From contig JAOZQB010000073.1 in the NCBI GenBank assembly GCA_029932445.1, positions 1-12,890 of the forward strand: DNA of 12,890 bases, read 5' to 3'. This document shows, in pieces, positions 6,612 through 12,890 of this stretch (position 1 is its first letter; each line of letters begins with the position of its first letter). This stretch comes from Bacteroidales bacterium (GTDB lineage Bacteria; Bacteroidota; Bacteroidia; Bacteroidales; JAADGE01). The position numbers were made by a program, and so were the translations under genes. The notes under the pieces are model-generated. The model saw nothing but the letters and a program-made list of their open reading frames with translations, had not been told where the DNA came from and did not search any database.

Positions 6612-9365
6612 TTATTTAATTTGATATTTATACAAATAATTATCTTTGTTTCCTGTTATTAAAGAAAATTGCGGATTTTGATCAAATACGGTAATACTGA
6701 ACAATCCTGTTCCTGATAACGGAAAACCCTCACAAAGTTTCCCTTTGTTATTTATTAAATATAATTTATCGGAAGAACTTACACCGAGGCGAATATCATC
6801 ATCTCCGAACTTATAAACAGAAAGTTTGCTTTTAAGCTCTTCATCATAAGAATAGGAAAAAAGGCGTTTTTTACTAATTCCGTCATAGACATCCGTTTGA
6901 TTTTTATCCGTAAAGATATATTCCGGCACTTGATCTCCGTTGATATCCTTATAAACGTAATAATGGTCTCTTGTGTATGTTTTGATAGTAATTTTTTCAA
7001 TTTTCCCGTCTTCATATATTGAATATACTGTTCCGGACGGATTACTGACTGAAAAATGTGCTTTGTCATTTTTATTATCTTCAGTAAACCATATTTCAGT
7101 ATTTTTTGACAAGGGGATACTCACTTCCGGATTGATACGAACCTCTCCTCTGCGGTTTAGCAGATATAAATTATTTTGATCTCTGAAAGTGATATAATCT
7201 TTATCACCATTTTTAAAATGTTTTACGGCTCCGGAAACATAACTTTTGGTTTTTTCAAAATCCCAACCTGAAATGTTTTCACCGTTTTTATCGAACAGAT
7301 ACACGGATTTATTGGCACAAGCAACAAAAATTCTGTAATTTCTGTTTTGGTTGTAATCAAATAATGCGATTCCGTCAGTTGCTTTAGATTTTAATTTTAC
7401 GGGATAACCCTCTAACCAATTTCCTATTCTGTCAATACAATAAATTTTATTTTCGGTATTAAAAAGAAGTTGCAGCTTATTATTTTCATAATAATCAATT
7501 TGATAAATATTACTGATTATTTTACCGTCTAATTGCCTTGTCCACAATATTTTACCGTTTTTATCTATAAGGTAAATTTTATTTGCTGCATCTTGTATAA
7601 TAATTTCTTTTTCTTCCGTATTGTGATTTAAAACAATATAGGGTTTCCCGGCAATTAAAGTATCTAATCTTACTTCCCAAATGGTTTCCGATATTTCTTG
7701 ATTTAATGAATTTAAACCGATGTCAATTGTAGTATAAGCCGGATATGAATCGAAAATAAATTGAATTGCAGGTCCTTGAACACGTTTTAGCGAAGATGTA
7801 TTTTTTTCAAATTTTACGGCTGTATTTTCTTGCAGATTATTTTCAATGTTTTTTGCAGAATGCATGATATCAATATAAAAACTGATGTTTGATTCATCGG
7901 GTAAAGATTTAATAAATTCGTAATTGGGTGATTTTCGTTTAAATGTTTTATCTTTTTCAAAAGCATTGATAATTTCTTCCAAATCAGAAACAGATTTTCC
8001 GAAAATAATAAATTCGTCAATAAGGGTATAATATTCGGCATTGATATCCTGAAAAACGGTTCCGTAAAAAATTTCGGGTAAATTTTTTATAGGAAGTTTT
8101 GAAATTATATAGGTTTCATTGTCTGTGTTATAGGTGTGATAAAAAGGTGATTTGTCAATATTTTTTATTTGACAATGATGAGAAATTACTTGATTAAAGA
8201 ATTTTTCGGTTTTCGATTTGTTGTTGAAATTAATAAATATATAATCACGAGGATTTTTCCCGTTTTTATTTATGTCCTCTTGAACAAGAGCAATTTCATT
8301 ACCGGTTACTGCGTATAAATCTGTTTCATCTTCTTTAATTTTATATGAATTACAAAATTCTGCCAAGCGCACCTGAAAATCATTTAATGCCTTTATTCGT
8401 GCTAAGAAATCTTCGTATTTATATTTAAAATCATTTCCGTTTTTAATATTTAAACTCAAAAACAACGATGTTTTTTCAGGTAAAAGATTTAAGATTTTAC
8501 TTTTTCGGGGTCGTGAATTTTTGAATATTGAAAGAAATTGCATCTCGGGTTTTAATATGGTATGACCGGTTAACTTTAAGCGTTTTCGTTTTATCGAAAT
8601 ATTAAAAGAAGACCAATATGCCGTATTTTTTAAAAGATTCAATTTGTTTTTAAACCTTGAGTTAAAAACGGAGCCGGTATTAGAAAAAAGTGTTTTATAA
8701 TTAATAAACAGTTGTGCATCATCCTGATTTTCAGTTTTTTCATATAGTTCCTTGAAATCCTTATTCTGTGCTAAACCGAAACCGCTGTTGATATTCTTTA
8801 TTGATTTTTGGATTAAAATTTCTGAAAAACTCAGTAAAAAATAATGTTCATAAAAAGCATAACTGATGCTTTGTTTGTTGTTATAAAAATTTTGTTTTAT
8901 AATTTTTGTTCCGGCAAAGTCAGAAAAACTTGAATTTGACAAAGAATCAATTCCTTTTATGATTTTTTTTATTAACGCTTTGTCATCATCATTCGCTCCG
9001 GAGATGAATAAAAAGTCATTTTTTCCTTGTCCCTGAGGATGTGCTGAAATAATTATGTTTTTTTGAGTAAGAAATGTTTTAAACGCTTTGTTTTTGTGCA
9101 TAAGGGAATCCAGAAATAAAACATTTTTAAACGTTTCTGCCGTAAATTGGTTATTGCTCAAAATATTTTTTAAATCTTCATTTTTTGAAACTTTTTTAAG
9201 AAAATAATTAAAATCTTCCGTTTCTAAGAAGAAGGAAACCTCGGCAGGAACGGCATTAATGACCGGCGGTAATTTGCGATTTTTCTTTTCAAGTTTTATC
9301 GAAACCGCAACAACTGCTGCAACAACAAGCACGGAAATAATTATTAAAAATTTATTATTCAGCAT
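6612..9365 (-). CDS. Membrane-anchored DUF3352-like repeat protein with C-terminal beta-propeller (917 residues)
   Basis: A single hydrophobic helix at about 6-23, followed by KLEKKNRK, suggests an anchor with the bulk of the protein outside the cytoplasm. From 35 to about 560 the chain resembles DUF3352-type proteins. Three similar openings recur: NAVPAEVSFFLE (37-48), NLLPEKTSLFLSL (293-305) and KSLPDESNISFYI (486-498), which suggests an ancestral unit repeated three times. From about 580 to the end there are blade-like repeats: NKIYLIDKNGKILW (595-608), NKIYCIDRIGNWLEG (639-653), KSVYLFDKNGENISGW (686-701), NNLYLLNRRG (731-740), GTVYSIYEDGK (778-788) and DKLYLINNKGKL (866-877). This is a PQQ/VCBS-like propeller of about seven or eight blades. 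DINGDQVPEY (807-816) looks like a calcium-binding DxNGDxxPE loop. No catalytic motif is visible, so a binding or scaffold role is more likely than an enzyme. Its ATG begins 1 nt after the dusB stop, so translation is probably coupled, although a functional link to dihydrouridine is not evident. Confidence 0.8.
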   Translation of the reverse strand: MLNNKFLIIISVLVVAAVVAVSIKLEKKNRKLPPVINAVPAEVSFFLETEDFNYFLKKVSKNEDLKNILSNNQFTAETFKNVLFLDSLMHKNKAFKTFLTQKNIIISAHPQGQGKNDFLFISGANDDDKALIKKIIKGIDSLSNSSFSDFAGTKIIKQNFYNNKQSISYAFYEHYFLLSFSEILIQKSIKNINSGFGLAQNKDFKELYEKTENQDDAQLFINYKTLFSNTGSVFNSRFKNKLNLLKNTAYWSSFNISIKRKRLKLTGHTILKPEMQFLSIFKNSRPRKSKILNLLPEKTSLFLSLNIKNGNDFKYKYEDFLARIKALNDFQVRLAEFCNSYKIKEDETDLYAVTGNEIALVQEDINKNGKNPRDYIFINFNNKSKTEKFFNQVISHHCQIKNIDKSPFYHTYNTDNETYIISKLPIKNLPEIFYGTVFQDINAEYYTLIDEFIIFGKSVSDLEEIINAFEKDKTFKRKSPNYEFIKSLPDESNISFYIDIMHSAKNIENNLQENTAVKFEKNTSSLKRVQGPAIQFIFDSYPAYTTIDIGLNSLNQEISETIWEVRLDTLIAGKPYIVLNHNTEEKEIIIQDAANKIYLIDKNGKILWTRQLDGKIISNIYQIDYYENNKLQLLFNTENKIYCIDRIGNWLEGYPVKLKSKATDGIALFDYNQNRNYRIFVACANKSVYLFDKNGENISGWDFEKTKSYVSGAVKHFKNGDKDYITFRDQNNLYLLNRRGEVRINPEVSIPLSKNTEIWFTEDNKNDKAHFSVSNPSGTVYSIYEDGKIEKITIKTYTRDHYYVYKDINGDQVPEYIFTDKNQTDVYDGISKKRLFSYSYDEELKSKLSVYKFGDDDIRLGVSSSDKLYLINNKGKLCEGFPLSGTGLFSITVFDQNPQFSLITGNKDNYLYKYQIK

Positions 9366-9366
9366 T

Positions 9367-10356
9367 TTAAGAGTTATTAGGTTCGCCGTATTTTAATTTA
9401 ATTTCGTCCAACAGGTCTGAAATTTGATTTTCATCTGTCGAAGTTAATAATTTTAATCGGAGTTCTTTAAAATTTTTTAATCCTTTGAAATATAGAGCAA
9501 AATGTCGACGCATTTCATAAATACCTTTCATCCCTTCTTTCAAAGCCAAGGATTTTTTAAAGTGCAGTTTTGCAATTTCAACTTTTTCGTTAATATTCGG
9601 CTCTGGCAAAATTTCCCCTGTTTTTAAATAATGTTTTATTTCTCTGAATATCCATGGTTTACCGATAGTTCCTCTGCCAATCATGATGCCGTCAACACGG
9701 TATTTTTCAAATGCATTTTTTGCCGAAGGACCGTCTTTTATATCGCCGTTTCCGATTATCGGAATATGAATGTTCGGATTTTCTTTAATTTTGCCGATTA
9801 ATGACCAATCTGCCGTTCCTTTGTATAGCTGCGTTCGGGTTCTGCCGTGAACGGTAAGTGCTTTTATGCCTGTATCTTGCAATTGCTCAGCAATTTTATC
9901 GATAATCAAATTGTCGGAATCCCATCCGAGACGTGTTTTAACCGTTACCGGAAGATTTACTGCATCCACAATAGCTTTGGTCATTTCAATCATTTTCGGA
10001 ATATCGCGCAACATTCCGGCACCGGCACCTCTGTTCGCTATTTTCTTTACCGGGCAACCGTAATTAATATCGATTAAATCGGGTTTTGCTTCTTCGGCAA
10101 TTTTTGCGGCTTCAACCATGGCATCAATTCGATGACCGTATATTTGAATGCCGGTGGGGCGCTCTTCCGCATCAATTGCTAATTTTTTTAATGTTTTATC
10201 AATGTTTCTGATAAGCGCTTCCGATGCTACAAACTCGGTGTACAGCAAATCTGCTCCGAAAGTTTTGCAAATTTGCCTGAAACTGCGATCGGTAATATCT
10301 TCCATCGGTGCTAATAAAAGCGGGTATTCGGGTATGTTTATATCGGCTATTTTCAA
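9367..10356 (-). CDS. dusB: tRNA-dihydrouridine synthase B
   Basis: Flavoenzyme that reduces specific uridines in tRNA to 5,6-dihydrouridine using FMN and NADPH, in the cytoplasm. The 329-residue length is normal for DusB. The FMN-binding TIM-barrel motifs are in order: LLLAPMEDITDRSFR (13-27), then DINYGCPVKKIANRGAGAGM (96-115) with the catalytic Cys101. Next come VTVKTRLGWD (137-146) with Lys140, VHGRTRTQLYKG (169-180) with His170, IIGNGDI (200-206), and the phosphate-binding GIMIGRGTIGKPW (223-235). The last 80 or so residues are the family's helical tRNA-binding domain. The DusB rather than DusA or DusC call rests on the overall pattern (the P-M-E-D-I-T-D opening and R-G-A-G-A-G-M), as is typical for the single Dus of Bacteroidota. 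It starts 4 nt after the preceding small membrane gene and is followed after 1 nt by the 917-residue gene, so it is inside an operon. Confidence 0.95.
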   Translation of the reverse strand: MKIADINIPEYPLLLAPMEDITDRSFRQICKTFGADLLYTEFVASEALIRNIDKTLKKLAIDAEERPTGIQIYGHRIDAMVEAAKIAEEAKPDLIDINYGCPVKKIANRGAGAGMLRDIPKMIEMTKAIVDAVNLPVTVKTRLGWDSDNLIIDKIAEQLQDTGIKALTVHGRTRTQLYKGTADWSLIGKIKENPNIHIPIIGNGDIKDGPSAKNAFEKYRVDGIMIGRGTIGKPWIFREIKHYLKTGEILPEPNINEKVEIAKLHFKKSLALKEGMKGIYEMRRHFALYFKGLKNFKELRLKLLTSTDENQISDLLDEIKLKYGEPNNS

Positions 10357-10360
10357 ATTT

Positions 10361-10693
10361 TTATTCTGTAACAGATTCTTTTACTTCTCGGTTAAGAGTA
10401 ATAAAAAACATTGTAATTCCTATTAATGAAAACAAAATTGTCATTATTACAATCAGATTATTTTTACAGTTAACTTTTTTTAAATCTTTTGAAATTAGTA
10501 CGGCAGCAATGATATTAAAAATAAACTGTATTATCCATGAAGAGGATGCAAGAAAACTAATTGCTTTGCTATTTACATCTTGATATGGGATTAATCGATG
10601 AGCTATAATAATAATAAGAAAACTCAATAAATATCCTATAAAAATCAAGATTGCATATTTATTTAATAATGTTTTAAATTCATTATTTGTCAT
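10361..10693 (-). CDS. Small three-helix membrane protein (110 residues), second of a tandem pair, unknown function
   Basis: No family is recognised. Three hydrophobic segments are visible at about 13-33, 52-72 and 79-101, with short charged ends. The segment NIIAAVLISKDLKKV (60-74) has the same layout as NMIISIFILSDLIKL in the preceding 108-residue gene: Asn, a hydrophobic run, Asp-Leu, then Lys. The third helix follows at the same distance in both, so the two look like diverged tandem duplicates. The ATG at 10693 lies inside the end of the upstream gene, overlapping by 11 nt, so the pair is probably translationally coupled. The stop is 4 nt before the dusB start. An integral inner-membrane location is likely; the role is unknown. 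Confidence 0.7.
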   Translation of the reverse strand: MTNNEFKTLLNKYAILIFIGYLLSFLIIIIAHRLIPYQDVNSKAISFLASSSWIIQFIFNIIAAVLISKDLKKVNCKNNLIVIMTILFSLIGITMFFITLNREVKESVTE

Positions 10694-11009
10694 TATTGCT
10701 GATTTTATTATTTACTAAAAATAAAAAAAATATGATACCCGCATAATTTGAAAATATTGATAATAATACAACCGGAAAGGTTTTTATTTTAAGTTTAATT
10801 AAATCTGATAAAATAAATATTGATATTATCATATTTATAAAATACGGAATATATATAAGTGCGGTATTTTCCCAATAAATTGTATCGTCAAAATCTATTC
10901 CTTTATTAAAAATTATTTGTAATTGGCTAATTAAAAACGTTTTTATTAAACCAATAAAAATAACAGATATAATAAGAATTATTGAATATTTCAGAAAATA
11001 TTTTTTCAT
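10683..11009 (-). CDS. Small three-helix membrane protein (108 residues), first of a tandem pair, unknown function
   Basis: No family is recognised. MKKYFLKYSIILIISVIFIG opens with a basic end and a first hydrophobic helix (about 9-29). A polar stretch with several acidic residues follows (FNKGIDFDDTIYWEN, 34-48). Two more helices lie at about 51-70 and 79-99, and the chain ends in a polar NNKISNNDK tail. The second and third helices match the following 110-residue protein in spacing and in the N-x-I ... D-L-x-K pattern, so the two appear paralogous. The gene starts 29 nt after the glyS stop with no visible terminator or promoter box, so it is probably transcribed from the glyS promoter. It overlaps the next gene by 11 nt. 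Confidence 0.7.
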   Translation of the reverse strand: MKKYFLKYSIILIISVIFIGLIKTFLISQLQIIFNKGIDFDDTIYWENTALIYIPYFINMIISIFILSDLIKLKIKTFPVVLLSIFSNYAGIIFFLFLVNNKISNNDK

Positions 11010-11038
11010 TTTAATACAGTAAAATAAAATATTAATTT

Positions 11039-12592
11039 CTACACCGAAAGTTTCTCAAATAAATTTTTAAAATTAACTTCTTTATCAATAATTGCAGGCA
11101 AATCATCAATCGTTACACGGTCTTGTGCCATGGTATCGCGATATCGCAAAGTTACAGTGTTATCTTCAAGTGTTTGGTGATCAATGGTGATACAAAACGG
11201 TGTACCGATGGCATCCTGTCGTCTGTATCGTTTACCGATGGAATCTTTTTCTTCGTATTGACAATTGAAATCGTATTTTAATAAATTCAGAACTTCTCTT
11301 GCTTTTTCGGGCAAACCGTCTTTTTTTATTAAAGGCAGAATGGCTGCTTTTACCGGTGCCAATGCCGGCGGAAATCTTAAAACCGTACGAATTTCTGTTT
11401 TGCCGTCGTCTTTTTTTATTGTTTCTTCTTCAAAAGCTTTTGAAAGAACGGCAAGGAACATACGATCAACACCGATTGAGGTTTCGATAACATAAGGCAC
11501 ATAAGATGTATTCGTCTCGGGATCAAAATATTGCAATTTCTTACCGGAAAATTTTTGATGCTGCGATAAATCAAAATCGGTTCTTGAATGAATACCTTCT
11601 AATTCTTTGAAACCGAAGGGGAAATTAAATTCGATATCGGTAGCGGCTTTGGCGTAATGTGCCAAATTTTCATGGTCGTGAAAACGGTAATTTTCATCAC
11701 CCAATCCTAATGCTTTGTGCCATTGCATTCTTAATGTTTTCCAATAGTCAAATTGTTTGTCTTCTTCGCCGGAGCGGATAAAAAATTGCATTTCCATTTG
11801 CTCAAATTCGCGCATACGGAAAATAAATTGCCGTGCCACAATCTCATTTCTGAACGCTTTTCCGATTTGTGCAATCCCGAAAGGTAATTTCATTCGACCG
11901 GTTTTTTGTACATTCAGGTAATTAACGAAAATACCTTGTGCGGTTTCGGGACGAAGATAAATTTTGTCGGCATCTTCGCTCACGGAACCGAGTTTTGTGT
12001 CAAACATTAAGTTAAATTGACGTACATCCGTCCAATTTTTGCTTCCGGATACCGGGCAAGTGATACTTTCGTCAATGATGATTTGCTTAATTTCTGTCAA
12101 ATCGCCTTCTGAAGTTGCTTTTACAAAGCGTTCATTTATCCCGTTAATTTTATTTTGTCGTTCTAAAATTCTGCCGTTAGTTTCTCTGAATTGTTTTTCA
12201 TCAAATGCATCACCGAATCGTTTTTTTGCTTTTTCAACGTCTTTATTAATTTTTGCCTCAATTTTTGCGATGTGATCTTCGATTAAAACATCGGCACGGT
12301 ATCTTTTTTTGGAATCTTTATTGTCAATTAACGGATCGTTAAATGCACCGACATGTCCGGATGCTTTCCAAACCGTAGGGTGCATAAAAATTGCGGAATC
12401 AATCCCTACAATATTTTCGTGTAATTTCACCATTGAATCTTTCCAATAGCGTTTGATATTCTCCTTTAGTTCAGAACCGTTTTGTCCGTAATCATAAACG
12501 GCACTTAAGCCGTCGTATATTTCACTTGATTGAAAAACGAATCCGTATTCTTTTGCGTGAGCAATTACTTTTTTAAATGTATCTTCTGCCAT
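11039..12592 (-). CDS. glyS: Glycine--tRNA ligase, single-chain class II (alpha-2 type)
   Basis: Charges tRNA-Gly with glycine using ATP, in the cytoplasm. At 517 residues this is the single-chain form (also called glyQS) shared by Bacteroidota, archaea and eukaryotes, not the two-subunit GlyQ/GlyS enzyme. Visible in order are the N-terminal catalytic part (KVIAHAKEYGFVFQSSEIY, 8-26), WKASGHVGAFNDPL (75-88), and RPETAQGIF (214-222). The class II motif 2 region is FRNEIVARQFIFRMREFEQM (247-266), motif 3 is GVDRMFLAVL (374-383), and the C-terminal anticodon-binding domain starts near 412 (PVKAAILPL) and contains DAIGTPFCITID (460-471). At 179-185 the chain reads CPVSGSK where many relatives have CPxCG, so one Cys of that knuckle is absent. 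The start ATG is supported by the usual MAEDTFKK opening and an ideally placed promoter. It is the first gene of the unit running to dusB and beyond. Confidence 0.97.
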   Translation of the reverse strand: MAEDTFKKVIAHAKEYGFVFQSSEIYDGLSAVYDYGQNGSELKENIKRYWKDSMVKLHENIVGIDSAIFMHPTVWKASGHVGAFNDPLIDNKDSKKRYRADVLIEDHIAKIEAKINKDVEKAKKRFGDAFDEKQFRETNGRILERQNKINGINERFVKATSEGDLTEIKQIIIDESITCPVSGSKNWTDVRQFNLMFDTKLGSVSEDADKIYLRPETAQGIFVNYLNVQKTGRMKLPFGIAQIGKAFRNEIVARQFIFRMREFEQMEMQFFIRSGEEDKQFDYWKTLRMQWHKALGLGDENYRFHDHENLAHYAKAATDIEFNFPFGFKELEGIHSRTDFDLSQHQKFSGKKLQYFDPETNTSYVPYVIETSIGVDRMFLAVLSKAFEEETIKKDDGKTEIRTVLRFPPALAPVKAAILPLIKKDGLPEKAREVLNLLKYDFNCQYEEKDSIGKRYRRQDAIGTPFCITIDHQTLEDNTVTLRYRDTMAQDRVTIDDLPAIIDKEVNFKNLFEKLSV

Positions 12593-12609
12593 ATTTAATA
12601 ATTTTGCTG

Positions 12610-12639
12610 CAAATTTAATATAATATCATATTAATTCAA
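12610..12639 (-). promoter_or_regulatory. Bacteroidota-type promoter of glyS (TTG-N19-TAAATTTG)
   Basis: On the minus strand a TTG (12637-12639) is followed after exactly 19 nt by TAAATTTG (12610-12617). This matches both halves of the Bacteroidota primary sigma consensus, TTG-N19-21-TAnnTTTG. Transcription is expected to start near 12604, giving a leader of only about 12 nt before the glyS ATG at 12592. It is the best promoter match in the window and lies directly behind a terminator. Confidence 0.75.
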
Positions 12640-12640
12640 T

Positions 12641-12672
12641 AAAAAAGCTGTTCAAGAGATATTGAACAGCTT
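12641..12672 (-). terminator. Intrinsic terminator upstream of glyS
   Basis: A perfect 11-bp stem (AAGCTGTTCAA with TTGAACAGCTT, 12645-12655 with 12662-12672) closes a 6-nt loop. On the minus strand it is followed by a T run at 12646-12641. It would stop minus-strand transcripts arriving from the right, insulating the glyS promoter. No T run follows on the plus strand. The gene it serves is not intact within the window. Confidence 0.88.
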
Positions 12673-12701
12673 ATCAATTTAATAAACGGTTTTTATTCTA
12701 A

Positions 12702-12800
12702 TTAGTGTCTGTCTATAAAGTCTAAAACGTTGTTATTTTCATATGACTTTCTTTTTGTTAATATTTTTGATATGAGATTAGAGATATGAGTATTAAGATT
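12702..12800 (-). pseudogene. Possible gene-tail remnant (about 32 codons, no start)
   Basis: Just upstream of the terminator, one minus-strand frame reads TKRKSYENNNVLDFIDRH and stops at TAA 12702-12704, 30 nt before the terminator stem. This is the expected position for the end of a real gene. Further upstream the frame runs through the left arm of an inverted repeat and meets a stop at about 12801-12803, with no ATG. It could be the tail of a gene disrupted or truncated by the repeat, or chance coding-like sequence. I cannot name a family from 18 residues. Confidence 0.25.
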
Positions 12801-12869
12801 TTATTTTGCTTATATTTAATGAATTATCGAAGATAATTTTCTCATATCTCTAATCTAATGTCTCATATC
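12769..12869. repeat. Imperfect inverted repeat with nested hairpin at the right edge
   Basis: The left arm, gatatgagattagagatatgag (12769-12790), is itself two copies of gatatgag around attaga. The right arm at 12841-12869 is its reverse complement, with a 7-nt insertion (ctaatgt) splitting it into ctcatatctctaat and ctcatatc. The 50-nt spacer is AT-rich and holds a smaller palindrome, AATTATC-GAA-GATAATT (12822-12838). Between 12673 and 12890 I see no intact gene. The structure could be a small dispersed repeat or a miniature element; one copy cannot decide. It would fold into a long imperfect hairpin in either transcript. Confidence 0.6.
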
Positions 12870-12890
12870 TTTAAGCTAAAATTACATAAA

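Noticed and set aside
6612..9365. Reading the C-terminal propeller of the 917-residue protein as a PQQ-dependent dehydrogenase or a BamB homologue
   Set aside because: No PQQ-ligand or catalytic motif is visible, and the long DUF3352-like N-terminal part and membrane anchor do not fit those families. Only the fold resemblance is supported.
9847..10583. Several plus-strand open frames over dusB and the 110-residue gene
   Set aside because: Mutually overlapping, antisense to a well-supported enzyme, and without domain or promoter evidence.
12786..12836. Plus-strand 16-codon frame starting ATG AGT ATT in the right-edge repeat
   Set aside because: Very short, overlaps the inverted repeat, and has no promoter or family evidence.
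1..12890. CRISPR arrays, tRNA or rRNA genes, insertion sequences, toxin-antitoxin or phage-defence genes
   Set aside because: Looked for on both strands; no regularly spaced repeats, cloverleaf-like sequences, transposase motifs or defence domains were found.

Overview
The window is AT-rich, and every gene I can support lies on the minus strand. Three things point to the phylum Bacteroidota. First, several gene starts are preceded by the Bacteroidota-type -7 promoter box TAnnTTTG, while purine-rich Shine-Dalgarno sequences are absent. Second, surface-type lipoproteins carry C-K-K-D-D after the lipobox, and there is a DUF5723-type outer-membrane protein. Third, glycyl-tRNA synthetase is the single-chain class II form. 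I cannot place the organism below phylum from this sequence.

Read in the direction of transcription (right to left), the layout is as follows. The right edge (12593-12890) has no intact gene. It holds an imperfect inverted repeat, a short coding-like tail without a start, an intrinsic terminator that closes whatever lies upstream, and then a clear TTG-N19-TAAATTTG promoter for glycyl-tRNA synthetase. After glyS come two small overlapping membrane proteins that look like diverged tandem copies, then the tRNA-dihydrouridine synthase dusB, then a 917-residue membrane-anchored protein with a three-repeat DUF3352-like part and a beta-propeller. The gaps are 29, -11, 4 and 1 nt, so this looks like one transcription unit that starts with translation and tRNA functions.

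A second probable unit starts at a TACCTTTG box at 6597-6604. It encodes a 409-residue lipoprotein, a DUF5723-type outer-membrane barrel protein, a 107-residue basic protein with one membrane segment, and a 260-residue surface lipoprotein. It ends at a strong intrinsic terminator (2614-2640). This is a cell-envelope block of mostly unknown function.

The left end is a phosphate-uptake block: a PiT-family phosphate transporter with a long PhoU-like helical tail, then a separate Na+/phosphate cotransporter gene cut by the window edge. Each has its own TAnnTTTG box.

I found no CRISPR array, tRNA, rRNA, insertion sequence or recognisable defence system. Most of the window is ordinary core and envelope gene content. 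The points most worth following up are the tandem small membrane proteins between glyS and dusB, the 917-residue fusion, the uncharacterised envelope cluster, and the inverted repeat at the right edge.
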